Positions 24,276 to 32,445 of a stretch of DNA of 64,000 nucleotides are shown in pieces (within the stretch, counting starts at the first letter, position 1; each line of letters starts with the position of its first letter). Origin of the DNA: Nonomuraea polychroma (GTDB lineage: Bacteria > Actinomycetota > Actinomycetes > Streptosporangiales > Streptosporangiaceae). Both the position numbers and the translations under genes were made by a program. The notes under the pieces are model-generated. The model saw only the letters and a list, made by a program, of their open reading frames with translations. It was not told the origin of the DNA and did no database searches. Location of the stretch: positions 6,661,501 through 6,725,500 of the forward strand of contig NZ_SAUN01000001.1 of assembly GCF_004011505.1 (NCBI RefSeq). The letters are read 5' to 3'.

Positions 24276-24965
24276 ATGACGATCGGACTGATGCTCGCCC
24301 TCGCCGCCCTGGCGGTGATCGACAGCACCAGCTTCGGCACCCTGGTCATCCCCATCTACCTCCTGCTGGCCTCGGAACGCTCCCGCGTGGCACGGCTGCT
24401 GATCTACCTCGGCACCATCGCGGCCTTCTACTTCCTGGTCGGGGTCGCGCTGATGCTGGGGTTGTCGGCAACCATGGAGAACTTCGGCGACGCCCTGCGC
24501 AGCCGCCCTGCCTACTGGGTGCAGCTCGTGCTGGGCGTGGGGCTGTTCGCACTCAGCTACAAGTTCGACCCCAAGAGGCGGGCGAAGCTGGGCAAGCCGG
24601 AGCGCCGGTTCGAGCCGCGCGTGGGCGGCCCCCGTGTGATGGTGCTGCTCGCGCTGACGGCCGGAGTGGTCGAGGTGGCGACCATGGTGCCGTACCTGGC
24701 GGCCGTCGGCATCATGACCACCTCCGGCCTGCCCACCGGGCAGTGGCTGCCGTTGCTCGCCGGCTACGTGCTCATCATGATCGTGCCGCCGCTGGCGCTC
24801 ATGGGCCTGCGCGCGGTGGCCGCATCCTGGCTGGAGCCGAAGCTGGAGCGGTTGCGGGCGTGGCTCACCAAGAACTCGGCCTCGATGGTCAGCTGGTCCC
24901 TGGCCATCGTCGGTTTCCTGCTTGCCAGGGATGCGGTGTCCAACTTGTTCTTCCAGCAACCCTAG
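24276..24965 (+). CDS. Sap/GAP-family membrane protein
   Basis: 229 aa, six predicted helices with the LysE-like start (MTIGLMLALAALAVIDSTSFGTLVIPIYLLLA). The pattern matches the Sap (sulfolipid-1-addressing)/GAP family linked to lipid or small-molecule export in mycobacteria and other actinomycetes. ATG 24276 has AGAGGA upstream; the longer frame to 24156 has none. It is closely followed by nhaA (28 bp), so co-transcription is likely. Confidence 0.78.
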   Translation: MTIGLMLALAALAVIDSTSFGTLVIPIYLLLASERSRVARLLIYLGTIAAFYFLVGVALMLGLSATMENFGDALRSRPAYWVQLVLGVGLFALSYKFDPKRRAKLGKPERRFEPRVGGPRVMVLLALTAGVVEVATMVPYLAAVGIMTTSGLPTGQWLPLLAGYVLIMIVPPLALMGLRAVAASWLEPKLERLRAWLTKNSASMVSWSLAIVGFLLARDAVSNLFFQQP

Positions 24966-24993
24966 GATCAGGTCTCCGGGGGGGAGATCTGGG

Positions 24994-26790
24994 ATGTTGC
25001 GAGCCTTCTTCAGGACCGAGGCCGGCAGCACGAGCATGTTGCTCGTCGCCACCGCCCTGGCCCTGCTCTGGGCGAATTCCCCGTGGGGGGACACCTACGA
25101 GGCCTTCTGGCACACGCCGATGGGCTTGTCCTTCGGCGACGCCGTCTTCTCGCTGGACCTGCGGCACTGGGTCAACGACGGCCTCATGACGCTGTTCTTC
25201 TTCGTCATCGGTCTCGAGGTCTCCTACGAGATGCGGCTGGGGCAGCTGCGGGATCGGCGGCTGATCGCGGTGCCCGCGGTGGCGGCCCTCGGCGGGATGC
25301 TGGTGCCGGCCGGGATCTACCTGCTGCTCAACGCCGGCGGGCCAGGTGCCGGCGGCTGGGGCGTGCCGATCGCCACCGACACCGCCTTCGTGCTGGGCGT
25401 GCTGGCCGTCGTCGGCGCCCGGTGCCCCGACCCCCTGCGGGCGTTCCTCATGACGCTGGCCATCGTGGACGACGTGCTGGCGATCATCATCATCGCCCTG
25501 TTCTACACCGAGACCCTGTCGCTGCCCGCGCTCGTGACCGCCGCCGTGTTGCTGGCCGCGATCATGACGTTGCGGTGGTTGCGGATCTGGCGGGCGCCGG
25601 CGTACATCGTGCTGGGGTTCGGGCTCTGGGTGGCCACGCTGGAGAGCGGGATCCACCCCACGCTCATCGGGATCGCGCTGGGCGTCCTGGTCTTCGTGTA
25701 CGCGCCGACCGACCAGAAACTGCTGATGGCCGGCGAGGCGGTGCACGAGTTCACGAGCGAGCCGAGCGCCCGGGCGGCCAGGGAGGCCGCCCGGCGGGTC
25801 CAGAGGGCCGTGTCCGTGAACGAACGACTGCAACTGCGGCTGCACCCGTGGACCAGCTACGTGATCGTGCCGGTGTTCGCGCTGGCGAACGCCGGGGTGC
25901 GGCTCGACGGGGAGACCTTGCGGGCGGCGCTGACGTCCCCGGTCGCCATCGGCGTGGCGCTGGGGCTGGTGCTCGGGAAGTTCATCGGCATCTCGCTCGG
26001 CACGTGGCTGCCGCTCAGGTTCGGATGGGGCATCCTGCCGGGGAACCTGGTGTGGGGACAGTTGCTGGGCGGGGCCGCCGTGTCCGGGATCGGGTTCACG
26101 GTGGCGCTGTTCATCGTGGACCTGGCCTTCGACGACCCGGCCATCCACGCCCAGGCGAAGATCGGGATCCTGGCCGGGTCCCTGCTCGCCGCCGCGCTGG
26201 GATGGGTGATCTTCCGGATGGCGTGGGACCGGGGCGGCGTCTGCGCGCCGCCGGAGGCCGAGCCCGGCGAGGAACTGCCCGAGATCCTGTCCGTGCCCGT
26301 CGGGCCTGATGACCACGTGCGGGGGCCGGAGGCCGCCAGGATCACGATCGTGGAGTACGGGGACTTCGAGTGCCCCTACTGCGGCCGCCTCCATCCCATC
26401 CTGGAGGAGCTCCGGCAGAAGAACCCCGACGTGCGGCTGGTGTTCCGGCACTTCCCGCTCAGGACCCTGCACCCCCGGGCCGCGCCTGCCGCGATCGTCG
26501 CCGAGGCGGCGGCCGATCAGGACAGCTTCTGGGAGATGCATGACATCCTCTACGACAACCAGCGTTTCCTCACCGACGAGGACCTGGCGCACTATGCCGC
26601 CCAGCTGGACGTCGAGCCGTGGTCGGACGTGCCGAGACACGTCTCCAGGATCGCGCTCGACGAGGCGTCGGGGCGCGACAGCGGGGTGCGCGGCACGCCG
26701 ACGCTCTTCCTGAACGGCGTGCGTTACCAGGGTCCACTGGACCTGGATTCGATCAGCCGGGCCGTGGAAGACCTACGCAAACCCTCGTAA
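24994..26790 (+). CDS. nhaA: NhaA Na+/H+ antiporter fused to DsbA-like thioredoxin domain
   Basis: 598 aa. Residues 1 to about 400 are a NhaA antiporter (LLVATALALLWANSPW, IATDTAFVLGVLAV, TLAIVDDVLAIIIIALFY with the Asp pair, and GGAAVSGIGFTVALFI). After a short linker a thioredoxin-fold domain begins near 440, with the redox motif CPYC (Cys460-Cys463) in EYGDFECPYCGRLHP and cis-Pro loop VRGTPTLFLNG. This fusion is known in actinobacteria, but the role of the redox part is not settled. ATG 24994 follows GGGGGGAGA; the frame to 24922 overlaps the preceding gene and is rejected. Confidence 0.92.
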   Translation: MLRAFFRTEAGSTSMLLVATALALLWANSPWGDTYEAFWHTPMGLSFGDAVFSLDLRHWVNDGLMTLFFFVIGLEVSYEMRLGQLRDRRLIAVPAVAALGGMLVPAGIYLLLNAGGPGAGGWGVPIATDTAFVLGVLAVVGARCPDPLRAFLMTLAIVDDVLAIIIIALFYTETLSLPALVTAAVLLAAIMTLRWLRIWRAPAYIVLGFGLWVATLESGIHPTLIGIALGVLVFVYAPTDQKLLMAGEAVHEFTSEPSARAAREAARRVQRAVSVNERLQLRLHPWTSYVIVPVFALANAGVRLDGETLRAALTSPVAIGVALGLVLGKFIGISLGTWLPLRFGWGILPGNLVWGQLLGGAAVSGIGFTVALFIVDLAFDDPAIHAQAKIGILAGSLLAAALGWVIFRMAWDRGGVCAPPEAEPGEELPEILSVPVGPDDHVRGPEAARITIVEYGDFECPYCGRLHPILEELRQKNPDVRLVFRHFPLRTLHPRAAPAAIVAEAAADQDSFWEMHDILYDNQRFLTDEDLAHYAAQLDVEPWSDVPRHVSRIALDEASGRDSGVRGTPTLFLNGVRYQGPLDLDSISRAVEDLRKPS

Positions 26791-26827
26791 CGTCGTCCTC
26801 CGCATCGCATCAACCCTCGGAGTCACT

Positions 26828-27271
26828 TTGCTGAACGACATCGTCGCTTACCTCGGCTTTTTCCTCCTCGGCCTTCTCCCGGTCGTCGGCATCATCCTGA
26901 TGGCGGCTCGCCGGCGAGATCACGGCAGAGCGGCGATCATCGGGATCATGGGCTGCGTCGCGCTCATCGTGGGGGTGGTGTTCAACGCCGCGCGGCGTCC
27001 CGTGATCCAGCTGCTGGGCGACCTTTTCGGCCTCGAACTCGCAATCCTGGTCTCGACGGTGATCTCGCTGATCTTCAGCATGGTCGGCACGGGCTTGCTG
27101 ATCTGGGCCGTGGTGGCGCGGCGGCCCCAGCAGCAGCCAGCGCCTTCCCCGGGGCCCGGCGGGCGCCCGCAGCAGCAGCCCGCGTGGGGGCAGCCGCCGC
27201 AGCCGCCCTTCCAGCAGCAGGCGCCCGGCTGGCAGCACCCGCAGCGCCCGCCCTTCAGCGACGGTTCCTGA
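26828..27271 (+). CDS. Small membrane protein with Gln/Pro-rich tail
   Basis: 147 aa. Three helices in the first 100 residues (LGFFLLGLLPVVGIILM, AAIIGIMGCVALIVGVVF, AILVSTVISLIFSMVGTGLLIWAVVA), then a cytosolic-looking low-complexity tail of PQQQPAP and GQPPQPPFQQQ type. TTG start with CGGAG upstream. The 3' end overlaps the convergent NmrA-like gene by 17 bp. Function unknown. Confidence 0.65.
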   Translation: MLNDIVAYLGFFLLGLLPVVGIILMAARRRDHGRAAIIGIMGCVALIVGVVFNAARRPVIQLLGDLFGLELAILVSTVISLIFSMVGTGLLIWAVVARRPQQQPAPSPGPGGRPQQQPAWGQPPQPPFQQQAPGWQHPQRPPFSDGS

Positions 27272-28028
27272 GGTAGTCGTCCCAGGTGATCTCGCCTGCG
27301 GGCTGGGCCTTCGTGGTCAGGTGGCCGGCACGGAAGGCCCGGCCCAGCGTGCCGGGGAACCGTACCCGCAGGACCTTCCTGCGCAGCCCGCGAGCCCGCA
27401 GCCAGGGCTCGACGACCTCGGCCATGGTGAGCACCTCGGGGCCGCCGTACTCCTCGATCTGCTCGCTCGGCCCGCGCTCGATCAGGGACACGAGGTGCCG
27501 GGCCACGTCCCGGACGTCCACCGGCTGCGCCGGAATGCCCGGATCGGCGACCAGCACGCCGAGCCGGGCCATGCCGCGCAACGCCTGCTCGACGAACTCG
27601 TGGAACTGCGTCGCCCGCAGGATCGTCCACGGCACGCCGCCGTCCTGGACGAGTCGCTCGGCCCGCACCTTGGTGCGGAAATACCCCCAGGGCACCTGGT
27701 CGGCGCCCACGATCGAGACGTAGAGCAGGTGTCCCACCGCTGCCTGGCGGGCCGCGGCGAGCAGCGCCGAGGTGCCGTCGAGCTCCACCCGGCGCGTGTA
27801 GCGGCCCTTGTACGGCGCCGAGGCCAGATGCACGACCACGTCCACCCCGGCCACCGCGTCGGCCACTCCCCGGCCGGCGACCAGGTCCGCCACGACCCAC
27901 CGCACCGGGCCGCCCTGAGCCCGCGCGGCCCGGCTGGCCGCCCGTACCTCGAACCCGGTCTCGACCAGCCTCTCGAGCAACGCGTGACCGAGCCGGCCGC
28001 TGGCTCCCGTTACGAGTACAGATGTCAT
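27255..28028 (-). CDS. NmrA/SDR-like NAD(P)-binding protein
   Basis: 257 aa, atypical short-chain dehydrogenase fold. Dinucleotide-binding motif VTGASGRLGHALLERL at the N-terminus, then VVVHLASAPY, YVSIVGADQVPWGYFRTK and a C-terminal DVRDVARHLVSL block typical of NmrA-like/SDR_a5 proteins. The classic Tyr-x3-Lys is present as YFRTK, so redox activity is possible; a regulatory or quinone-reductase role is equally likely. ATG at 28028. Confidence 0.82.
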   Translation of the reverse strand: MTSVLVTGASGRLGHALLERLVETGFEVRAASRAARAQGGPVRWVVADLVAGRGVADAVAGVDVVVHLASAPYKGRYTRRVELDGTSALLAAARQAAVGHLLYVSIVGADQVPWGYFRTKVRAERLVQDGGVPWTILRATQFHEFVEQALRGMARLGVLVADPGIPAQPVDVRDVARHLVSLIERGPSEQIEEYGGPEVLTMAEVVEPWLRARGLRRKVLRVRFPGTLGRAFRAGHLTTKAQPAGEITWDDYLRNRR

Positions 28029-28108
28029 GCCACCTGGACGGGAGAGCAGGCGAGAGTGTGACAATGTGGGCGGAAAACCCGACACTCCGCAGTGTGCTCG
28101 AGGGGATC

Positions 28109-28417
28109 ATGAACCCAGATCAGCCTGACCGGCAGGAACCGGATCCCGATCAGACGATCAGGCACCGTTACCCCCATCCCACGGAGTCGCCCGCACAGGA
28201 CCCGCCATCCACGCAGCGCCTGCCGTACACGCCGGACATGTTGCCCGACGTCTCCCACTACGAGACGAAGCCCCCGAGGTCGGCCTGGTGGTGGGTGGTC
28301 GTGGTCGGCGGGCTCGTGGTGCTGATCGCGGCCCTGGCGGTGGCAGCGGTTCTGTGGGTACGCAGCTCCGCGGACGCGGCCCCGGCCGGCACGCTCCACG
28401 GTGTCACGCGCGCGTGA
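28109..28417 (+). CDS. Single-pass membrane protein with Pro/Gln-rich N-terminus
   Basis: 102 aa from ATG 28109 (GAGGGG just upstream; a longer start at 28064 is possible). The first 65 residues are hydrophilic and Pro-rich (MNPDQPDRQEPDPDQ...), then one helix WWWVVVVGGLVVLIAALAVAAVLWV and a short tail, resembling type-II anchored hypotheticals. Overlaps the convergent downstream gene by 14 bp. Function unknown. Confidence 0.55.
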   Translation: MNPDQPDRQEPDPDQTIRHRYPHPTESPAQDPPSTQRLPYTPDMLPDVSHYETKPPRSAWWWVVVVGGLVVLIAALAVAAVLWVRSSADAAPAGTLHGVTRA

Positions 28418-28841
28418 AGTCCATGATCCAGTTCGTCTCCCAGTTCTCCTGACCCTCGTCAGAGAAGGCCTGTTCCCACCGGGCGGTGTCCTGGTCGATG
28501 ACCGTCCAGATGAACCGGCATCGCACCGGCTTGCCCTCGTGGGTCTCCTCGCCGTAGAAGTCGCCCCTGTTCCCCTCGAACGCGCCCACCATGGGCCGGG
28601 TGTCGAGCACGCCGCGCGCGCTGCTGGCCCAGTAGATGGACCATTGCCGCGTCTCCGGGTTGTACACGCGCACGGTCAGCCCGCTGAAGCCCTTGGTCGG
28701 GAAGGTGATCTCGTCGAAGCTCGCCGCCCCGCCGAAGTGCCGGGTGGCCACGGAATGCCCGGGGAACTCGTCCCACGCGCCGTTCACCAGGCGGCGGTTC
28801 GCCACGTTCCAGCGCCCGGCGAAAAAGTCGAAGTCGTTCAT
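28404..28841 (-). CDS. DUF1579-like beta-barrel hypothetical protein
   Basis: 145 aa with the opening FDFFAGRWNVANRRLV, evenly spaced aromatic residues and WEQAFSDEGQENWETNWIMDFTR at the end, reminiscent of lipocalin-like/DUF1579 proteins. No signal peptide. It starts 46 bp from the divergent WYL regulator across a short inverted repeat, so it is the likely target of that regulator. Catalytic role unknown. Confidence 0.7.
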   Translation of the reverse strand: MNDFDFFAGRWNVANRRLVNGAWDEFPGHSVATRHFGGAASFDEITFPTKGFSGLTVRVYNPETRQWSIYWASSARGVLDTRPMVGAFEGNRGDFYGEETHEGKPVRCRFIWTVIDQDTARWEQAFSDEGQENWETNWIMDFTRA

Positions 28842-28865
28842 GCGCCCGACCGTAGGCCGGAGTCA

Positions 28866-28882
28866 CTGACAGGTAGTGTCAG
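28866..28882. promoter_or_regulatory. Operator between DUF1579-like and WYL regulator genes
   Basis: CTGACAGGTAGTGTCAG: 6-bp arms (CTGACA/TGTCAG) with a 5-bp centre, placed in the 46-bp divergent gap directly before the regulator start. Fits autoregulation by the WYL protein. Confidence 0.6.
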
Positions 28883-28887
28883 CGTAT

Positions 28888-29865
28888 ATGCGTGCTTCTC
28901 GCCTGGTTTCGATCCTGCTGCTTCTGCAGACGCGCGGCCGGATGACCGCGCGAGAGCTGGCCGGCCGGCTCGAGGTCTCTGTACGCACCATCTACCGCGA
29001 CGTCGAGTCGCTGCACGCGGCCGGCATCCCGCTCTACGGCGACGCCGGGCCGCAGGGCGGTTACCAGTTGCTCGACGGCTATCGCACCCGGCTCACCGGG
29101 CTGACCGCTGACGAGGCCGAGTCGTTGTTCCTGGCCGGGCTGCCGGGCCCCGCGGCGGAGCTGGGCCTCGGCGCGGTGGTGACGGCCGCGCAGCTCAAGT
29201 TGATGGCCGCGCTGCCGGTCGAACTGCGTGATCGGGCCGGGCGCATCCAGGAACGCTTCCTGCTGGACGCGCCCACGTGGTACCGGGAGCGGGAGCCGCT
29301 CACGTACCTGCCGGCCGTGGCCGACGCCGTCTGGAACGAGCGGCGCGTCCAGGTCAGGTACCGGCGGTGGAAGGCGCCGCAGGAGGTGGAGCGGCGGCTG
29401 GATCCGTACGGGCTGGTCATCAAGGCAGGGCGGTGGTATCTGGTGGCGCGGGCCGGCGAGGACGTGCGTACGTACCGCGTCTCGCAGATCCTCGACCTGC
29501 AGCCGCTCGCGGAGGGTTTCACCCGGCCGGAGGGCTTCGACCTGGCGGCGTACTGGCAGGGGTACCTGGCCGAGTTCGAGGCCAAGCTGCGATGGGGCGA
29601 GGCGGTGGTCCGGCTGTCGCCGCGCGGCCTCGAACGCCTGGCCGACCTGATGACGCCCGGCGTGGTGGCGGCGGCGCGGCAGACCGCGCGGCCGCCGGAC
29701 GATGAGGGCTGGACGCAGGTCACGGTGCCGATCGAGTCGATCGAGCATGCGATGGGGGAGTTCCTCAGGCTCGGCGTGGACGCCGAGGTGCTGGCTCCTG
29801 GCGAGCTGCGTGATCGGCTGGCGGGCGCGGCGAAGGTGCTCGCGGAACGATACGGGAGCGCCTGA
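28888..29865 (+). CDS. YafY-type WYL-domain transcriptional regulator
   Basis: 325 aa. The N-terminal DeoR-like winged helix (LVSILLLLQTRGRMTARELAGRLEVSVRTIYRDVESLHAAGIPLYGDAGPQGGYQLLDG) is diagnostic. The middle WYL domain reads RVQVRYRRWKAPQEVERRLDPYGLVIKAGRWYLVARAGEDVRTYRVSQI, with the WYL core as WYLVA, and a WCX-like C-terminal domain follows. WYL domains bind nucleic acid or nucleotide ligands. ATG 28888 lies right after the operator; an in-frame ATG at 28876 is inside the operator. Confidence 0.92.
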   Translation: MRASRLVSILLLLQTRGRMTARELAGRLEVSVRTIYRDVESLHAAGIPLYGDAGPQGGYQLLDGYRTRLTGLTADEAESLFLAGLPGPAAELGLGAVVTAAQLKLMAALPVELRDRAGRIQERFLLDAPTWYREREPLTYLPAVADAVWNERRVQVRYRRWKAPQEVERRLDPYGLVIKAGRWYLVARAGEDVRTYRVSQILDLQPLAEGFTRPEGFDLAAYWQGYLAEFEAKLRWGEAVVRLSPRGLERLADLMTPGVVAAARQTARPPDDEGWTQVTVPIESIEHAMGEFLRLGVDAEVLAPGELRDRLAGAAKVLAERYGSA

Positions 29866-29923
29866 ACCCCTCATTTATGGGGATATTTCGCTCTAAAGAC
29901 TCCCCCGCCCCGGATAGGGCGCC

Positions 29924-30766
29924 ATGGACCTGCGCGACCGCCTGCTGGTCCAGGTCAGCGTCAGGGACGTCTATGACGCGGTGACGCTGGCCGGGCATCC
30001 CGGCTCCGGCTTGGTCTTCACCGGACAGGCCGGGCACGACGCCGTCCGCATGGCGCGCAGGAGCGGTTATGACGGGCCGCTGCTCGCCGATCGGCGGCGC
30101 TACGCGGGGTCGGCGCGAGTACGGGGCACGGCCCGGCTGTCCGCGGACTGGATCGCGGACCAGGTGGAGGCGGGCGCGACGGCCCCGCTCACCGATTCCG
30201 GATATATCGGCAAAGGGGATCATGAATCCCTGCACGCCACCCTCGAACAGGCCGTCCAGTGGGACAGTGTGATCGCCGTGCTTCCCGTGCACCCGCGGTG
30301 GGTCGCCGAGGACCGGCCGGTTCTCCTGCGTACCATCGCCGACTACGGGACGCCGGTGGCGCTGGTCGTCGAGGACGGGCCGCCGTACCGGCCGCTGCCG
30401 CTCCCCCTGCTCTCGGCGGGCGTGCCGGCACTGGCCGCGCTGGCGCACGGCGCCGAGTGGGCCGCGATCGGCGTGCGCGAGGTGCTGCGTCACCTCTACC
30501 CGGAACCTCACGAAATTCGTGGCGGCTGGCGGCGCGGTGGTGCGCGCAGCGCGTTCGTGCCGGAGCGGCTGGAGTTCGTGCCGGTCGAGCGGCTCAGTGA
30601 CGGCACGTGCGACTGCTCCACCTGCCGTGGCCGCCCCCTGCGCCGCCTGGCCTCGGCGGAGGAGATCGAGGTCAACACCCACAACGCCAAGGTCCTGCAC
30701 CGCCTGCACAACCGGCTGCTGCGCAGCACGCACCGGGAGCGGTGGTGGCGGGAGTTGACGGCCTGA
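29924..30766 (+). CDS. Orphan tRNA-guanine-transglycosylase-like protein
   Basis: 280 aa. The C-terminal part has Cys229-x-Cys231-x2-Cys234 followed by NTHN (His253), the zinc-site pattern of TGT-superfamily enzymes (CxCxxC...H, with the THN motif). It is followed by a helix like those that dock the zinc site (AKVLHRLHNRLLRS). The preceding 200 residues have alternating strands and helices compatible with the TIM barrel, but the canonical TGT active-site motifs are not obvious. It could be a base-exchange enzyme of the DpdA/TGT type or a diverged non-catalytic relative. No queuosine or 7-deazaguanine genes are nearby. ATG 2-3 codons downstream of a poor ribosome-binding site; start moderately sure. 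Confidence 0.55.
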   Translation: MDLRDRLLVQVSVRDVYDAVTLAGHPGSGLVFTGQAGHDAVRMARRSGYDGPLLADRRRYAGSARVRGTARLSADWIADQVEAGATAPLTDSGYIGKGDHESLHATLEQAVQWDSVIAVLPVHPRWVAEDRPVLLRTIADYGTPVALVVEDGPPYRPLPLPLLSAGVPALAALAHGAEWAAIGVREVLRHLYPEPHEIRGGWRRGGARSAFVPERLEFVPVERLSDGTCDCSTCRGRPLRRLASAEEIEVNTHNAKVLHRLHNRLLRSTHRERWWRELTA

Positions 30767-30781
30767 GGACGACCGCTCGCC

Positions 30782-30790
30782 GAAAGTTTC
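30782..30790. promoter_or_regulatory. GAAAGTTTC box 1
   Basis: CGAAAGTTTC at 30781-30790, a near-palindrome upstream of the secreted esterase gene. Similar CGAAA-N-TTTCG elements are reported upstream of xylanase and xyloside-uptake genes in Streptomyces (XlnR/BxlR type). Confidence 0.5.
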
Positions 30791-30872
30791 TAACCGCTCA
30801 CCGCTCGATCCCTGCCCTCGTCCGGCCTACAAGAGACACTCACAGGGATCCCATCAGGCATGTTGCCACCAT

Positions 30873-30881
30873 GAAACTTTC
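30873..30881. promoter_or_regulatory. GAAACTTTC box 2
   Basis: GAAACTTTC, 40 bp upstream of the esterase start and the complement of box 1, spaced 91 bp from it. Two boxes suggest cooperative or looping repression. Confidence 0.5.
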
Positions 30882-30920
30882 ATTGTCTAGTCGCAATATT
30901 TCACGACAGGAAGGAGTCCC

Positions 30921-32195
30921 ATGAAGGTGACAGCCCGAATCGCGGGCGCCGTGATCGCCGCGCTGACGCTCGTCGCCGCGAGCCTGATCACAGCGCCGCC
31001 GGCCGCCTCGGCGCAGCTGACGGAGGTGACCGGCTTCGGCACGAACCCCACGAACTTACGGATGCACCTCTACGTCCCCGACGGCATTCCCGCCCGCCCG
31101 GCGCTGCTCGTCGCCGTCCACTACTGCACGGGCTCCGGCCCGGCCTTCTTCTCGGGCACGGAGTTCGCCTCACTGGCCGACCAGCACAAGTTCATCGTGA
31201 TCTACCCGTCGGCGACCAGGAGCGGCTCCTGCTACGACGTCTCCTCGCCGCAGGCGCTGCGGCACGACGGCGGCAGCGACCCGGTGGGCATCGTCTCGAT
31301 GGTCAGGTACGTCCAGCAGCGCTACAACACCGACCCCGAACGCACCTACGCCACGGGCGCGTCCTCCGGCGCCATGATGACGAACGTCCTGCTGGGCGCC
31401 TACCCCGACGTGTTCAAGGCCGGCGCGGCCTTCGCAGGCGTGCCCTTCGGCTGCTTCGCCACCACGGACGGGTCGAGCTGGAACAGCCAGTGCGCCAACG
31501 GCCAGCGCATCATGACCCCGCAGCAGTGGGGCGACCTGGTACGCGCCGCGTACCCCGGCTACAGCGGCCCCCGCCCGCGTATGCAGGTGTGGCACGGCAC
31601 CGAGGACTCCACGCTGCGTTACCCGAACTTCCAGGAGCAGATCAAGCAGTGGACCAACGTCCACGGCCTGAGCCACACCCCGAGCCTCACCGACCAGCCC
31701 CAGCCGAACTGGACGCGGACCAGGTACGGCGGCACCGGCACGACCGTCGCGGTCGAGGGCATCAGCCTGCAGGGCGTGGGGCACAACGTGCCCCAGAGCG
31801 GGATGGCCGCGGCCGCGATCGCGTTCCTCGGGCTGAACACCGGGGGCGGCGGCCCGTCGCAGCCCCCGACCACGCCGCCTCCGGGGGCGTGCAAGGTCAC
31901 GTACACGATGAACACGTGGAACACCGGCTTCACTGCCGCCGTCACGATCACCAACACGAGTAGCACGCAACTCTCGTCCTGGTCGCTGGGCTTCACGCTG
32001 CCCGCGGGCCAGACGGTCACCTCCGCGTGGAATGCGACGATCTCCCCCGACTCCGGTCAGGTCACGGCCAGGAACGCCGGCTACAACGGCACCCTCGCAC
32101 CGGGCGCCTCCACCCAGTTCGGCTTCCAGGCCACCCACAACGGGAACACGTCCAAGCCGCCGGCCTTCATCCTCAACGGCGCCGCCTGCACCTGA
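30921..32195 (+). CDS. Secreted CE1/PHB-depolymerase-type esterase with CBM2
   Basis: 424 aa. Sec signal peptide about 1-31 (AALTLVAASLITAPPAASA). The esterase domain covers about 35-305: nucleophile Ser148 in GASSG, acidic residue in WHGTEDSTL, His in QGVGHNVP. This matches LpqC/feruloyl or acetylxylan esterases of CE family 1. A Gly/Pro/Thr linker (GGGGPSQPPTTPPPG) leads to a C-terminal cellulose- or xylan-binding CBM2 (CKVTYTMNTWNTGFTAAVTITNTS...FILNGAACT) with its terminal Cys pair. ATG after GGAAGGAG. Probably works with the GH51 enzyme in hemicellulose breakdown. Confidence 0.92.
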   Translation: MKVTARIAGAVIAALTLVAASLITAPPAASAQLTEVTGFGTNPTNLRMHLYVPDGIPARPALLVAVHYCTGSGPAFFSGTEFASLADQHKFIVIYPSATRSGSCYDVSSPQALRHDGGSDPVGIVSMVRYVQQRYNTDPERTYATGASSGAMMTNVLLGAYPDVFKAGAAFAGVPFGCFATTDGSSWNSQCANGQRIMTPQQWGDLVRAAYPGYSGPRPRMQVWHGTEDSTLRYPNFQEQIKQWTNVHGLSHTPSLTDQPQPNWTRTRYGGTGTTVAVEGISLQGVGHNVPQSGMAAAAIAFLGLNTGGGGPSQPPTTPPPGACKVTYTMNTWNTGFTAAVTITNTSSTQLSSWSLGFTLPAGQTVTSAWNATISPDSGQVTARNAGYNGTLAPGASTQFGFQATHNGNTSKPPAFILNGAACT

Positions 32196-32209
32196 CGATC
32201 GCCTCTTGT

Positions 32210-32243
32210 CCGCCCGGCGCCTGATCACACGGGCGCCGGGCGG
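32210..32243 (+). terminator. Terminator of the CE1-CBM2 gene
   Basis: CCGCCCGGCGCC (32210-32221) pairs perfectly with GGCGCCGGGCGG (32232-32243), 10-nt loop, followed by TTGTGT. Confidence 0.8.
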
Positions 32244-32343
32244 TTGTGTCGCGTCCTCCACAGAATGCGATTCGGCGCGACGGCGAGCCTGCCCAACCCG
32301 GCATCCTCGGACCCACCCACCCTCCGTCGAAAGGAATGACGAG

Positions 32344-32445
32344 ATGCCCGGAGGCCCGCCCATGCTCGGGTTCAGCCTGATCATCTACGCCACAGTAGGC
32401 CTGGCGACCCTGATCGCGCTCAAGCTGCGCAGGAGGCGCAGGTGA
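32344..32445 (+). CDS. 33-aa single-helix membrane peptide coupled to GT2
   Basis: MPGGPPMLGFSLIIYATVGL at the start, ending ...IALKLRRRRR: one transmembrane helix and an Arg-rich cytoplasmic end. AAAGGA lies 8 nt before the ATG. Its TGA overlaps the GTG start of the glycosyltransferase (GTGA at 32442-32445), so it is translated with that gene. A small subunit or stabiliser of the synthase is a reasonable inference. A family name is not known to me. Confidence 0.65.
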   Translation: MPGGPPMLGFSLIIYATVGLATLIALKLRRRRR

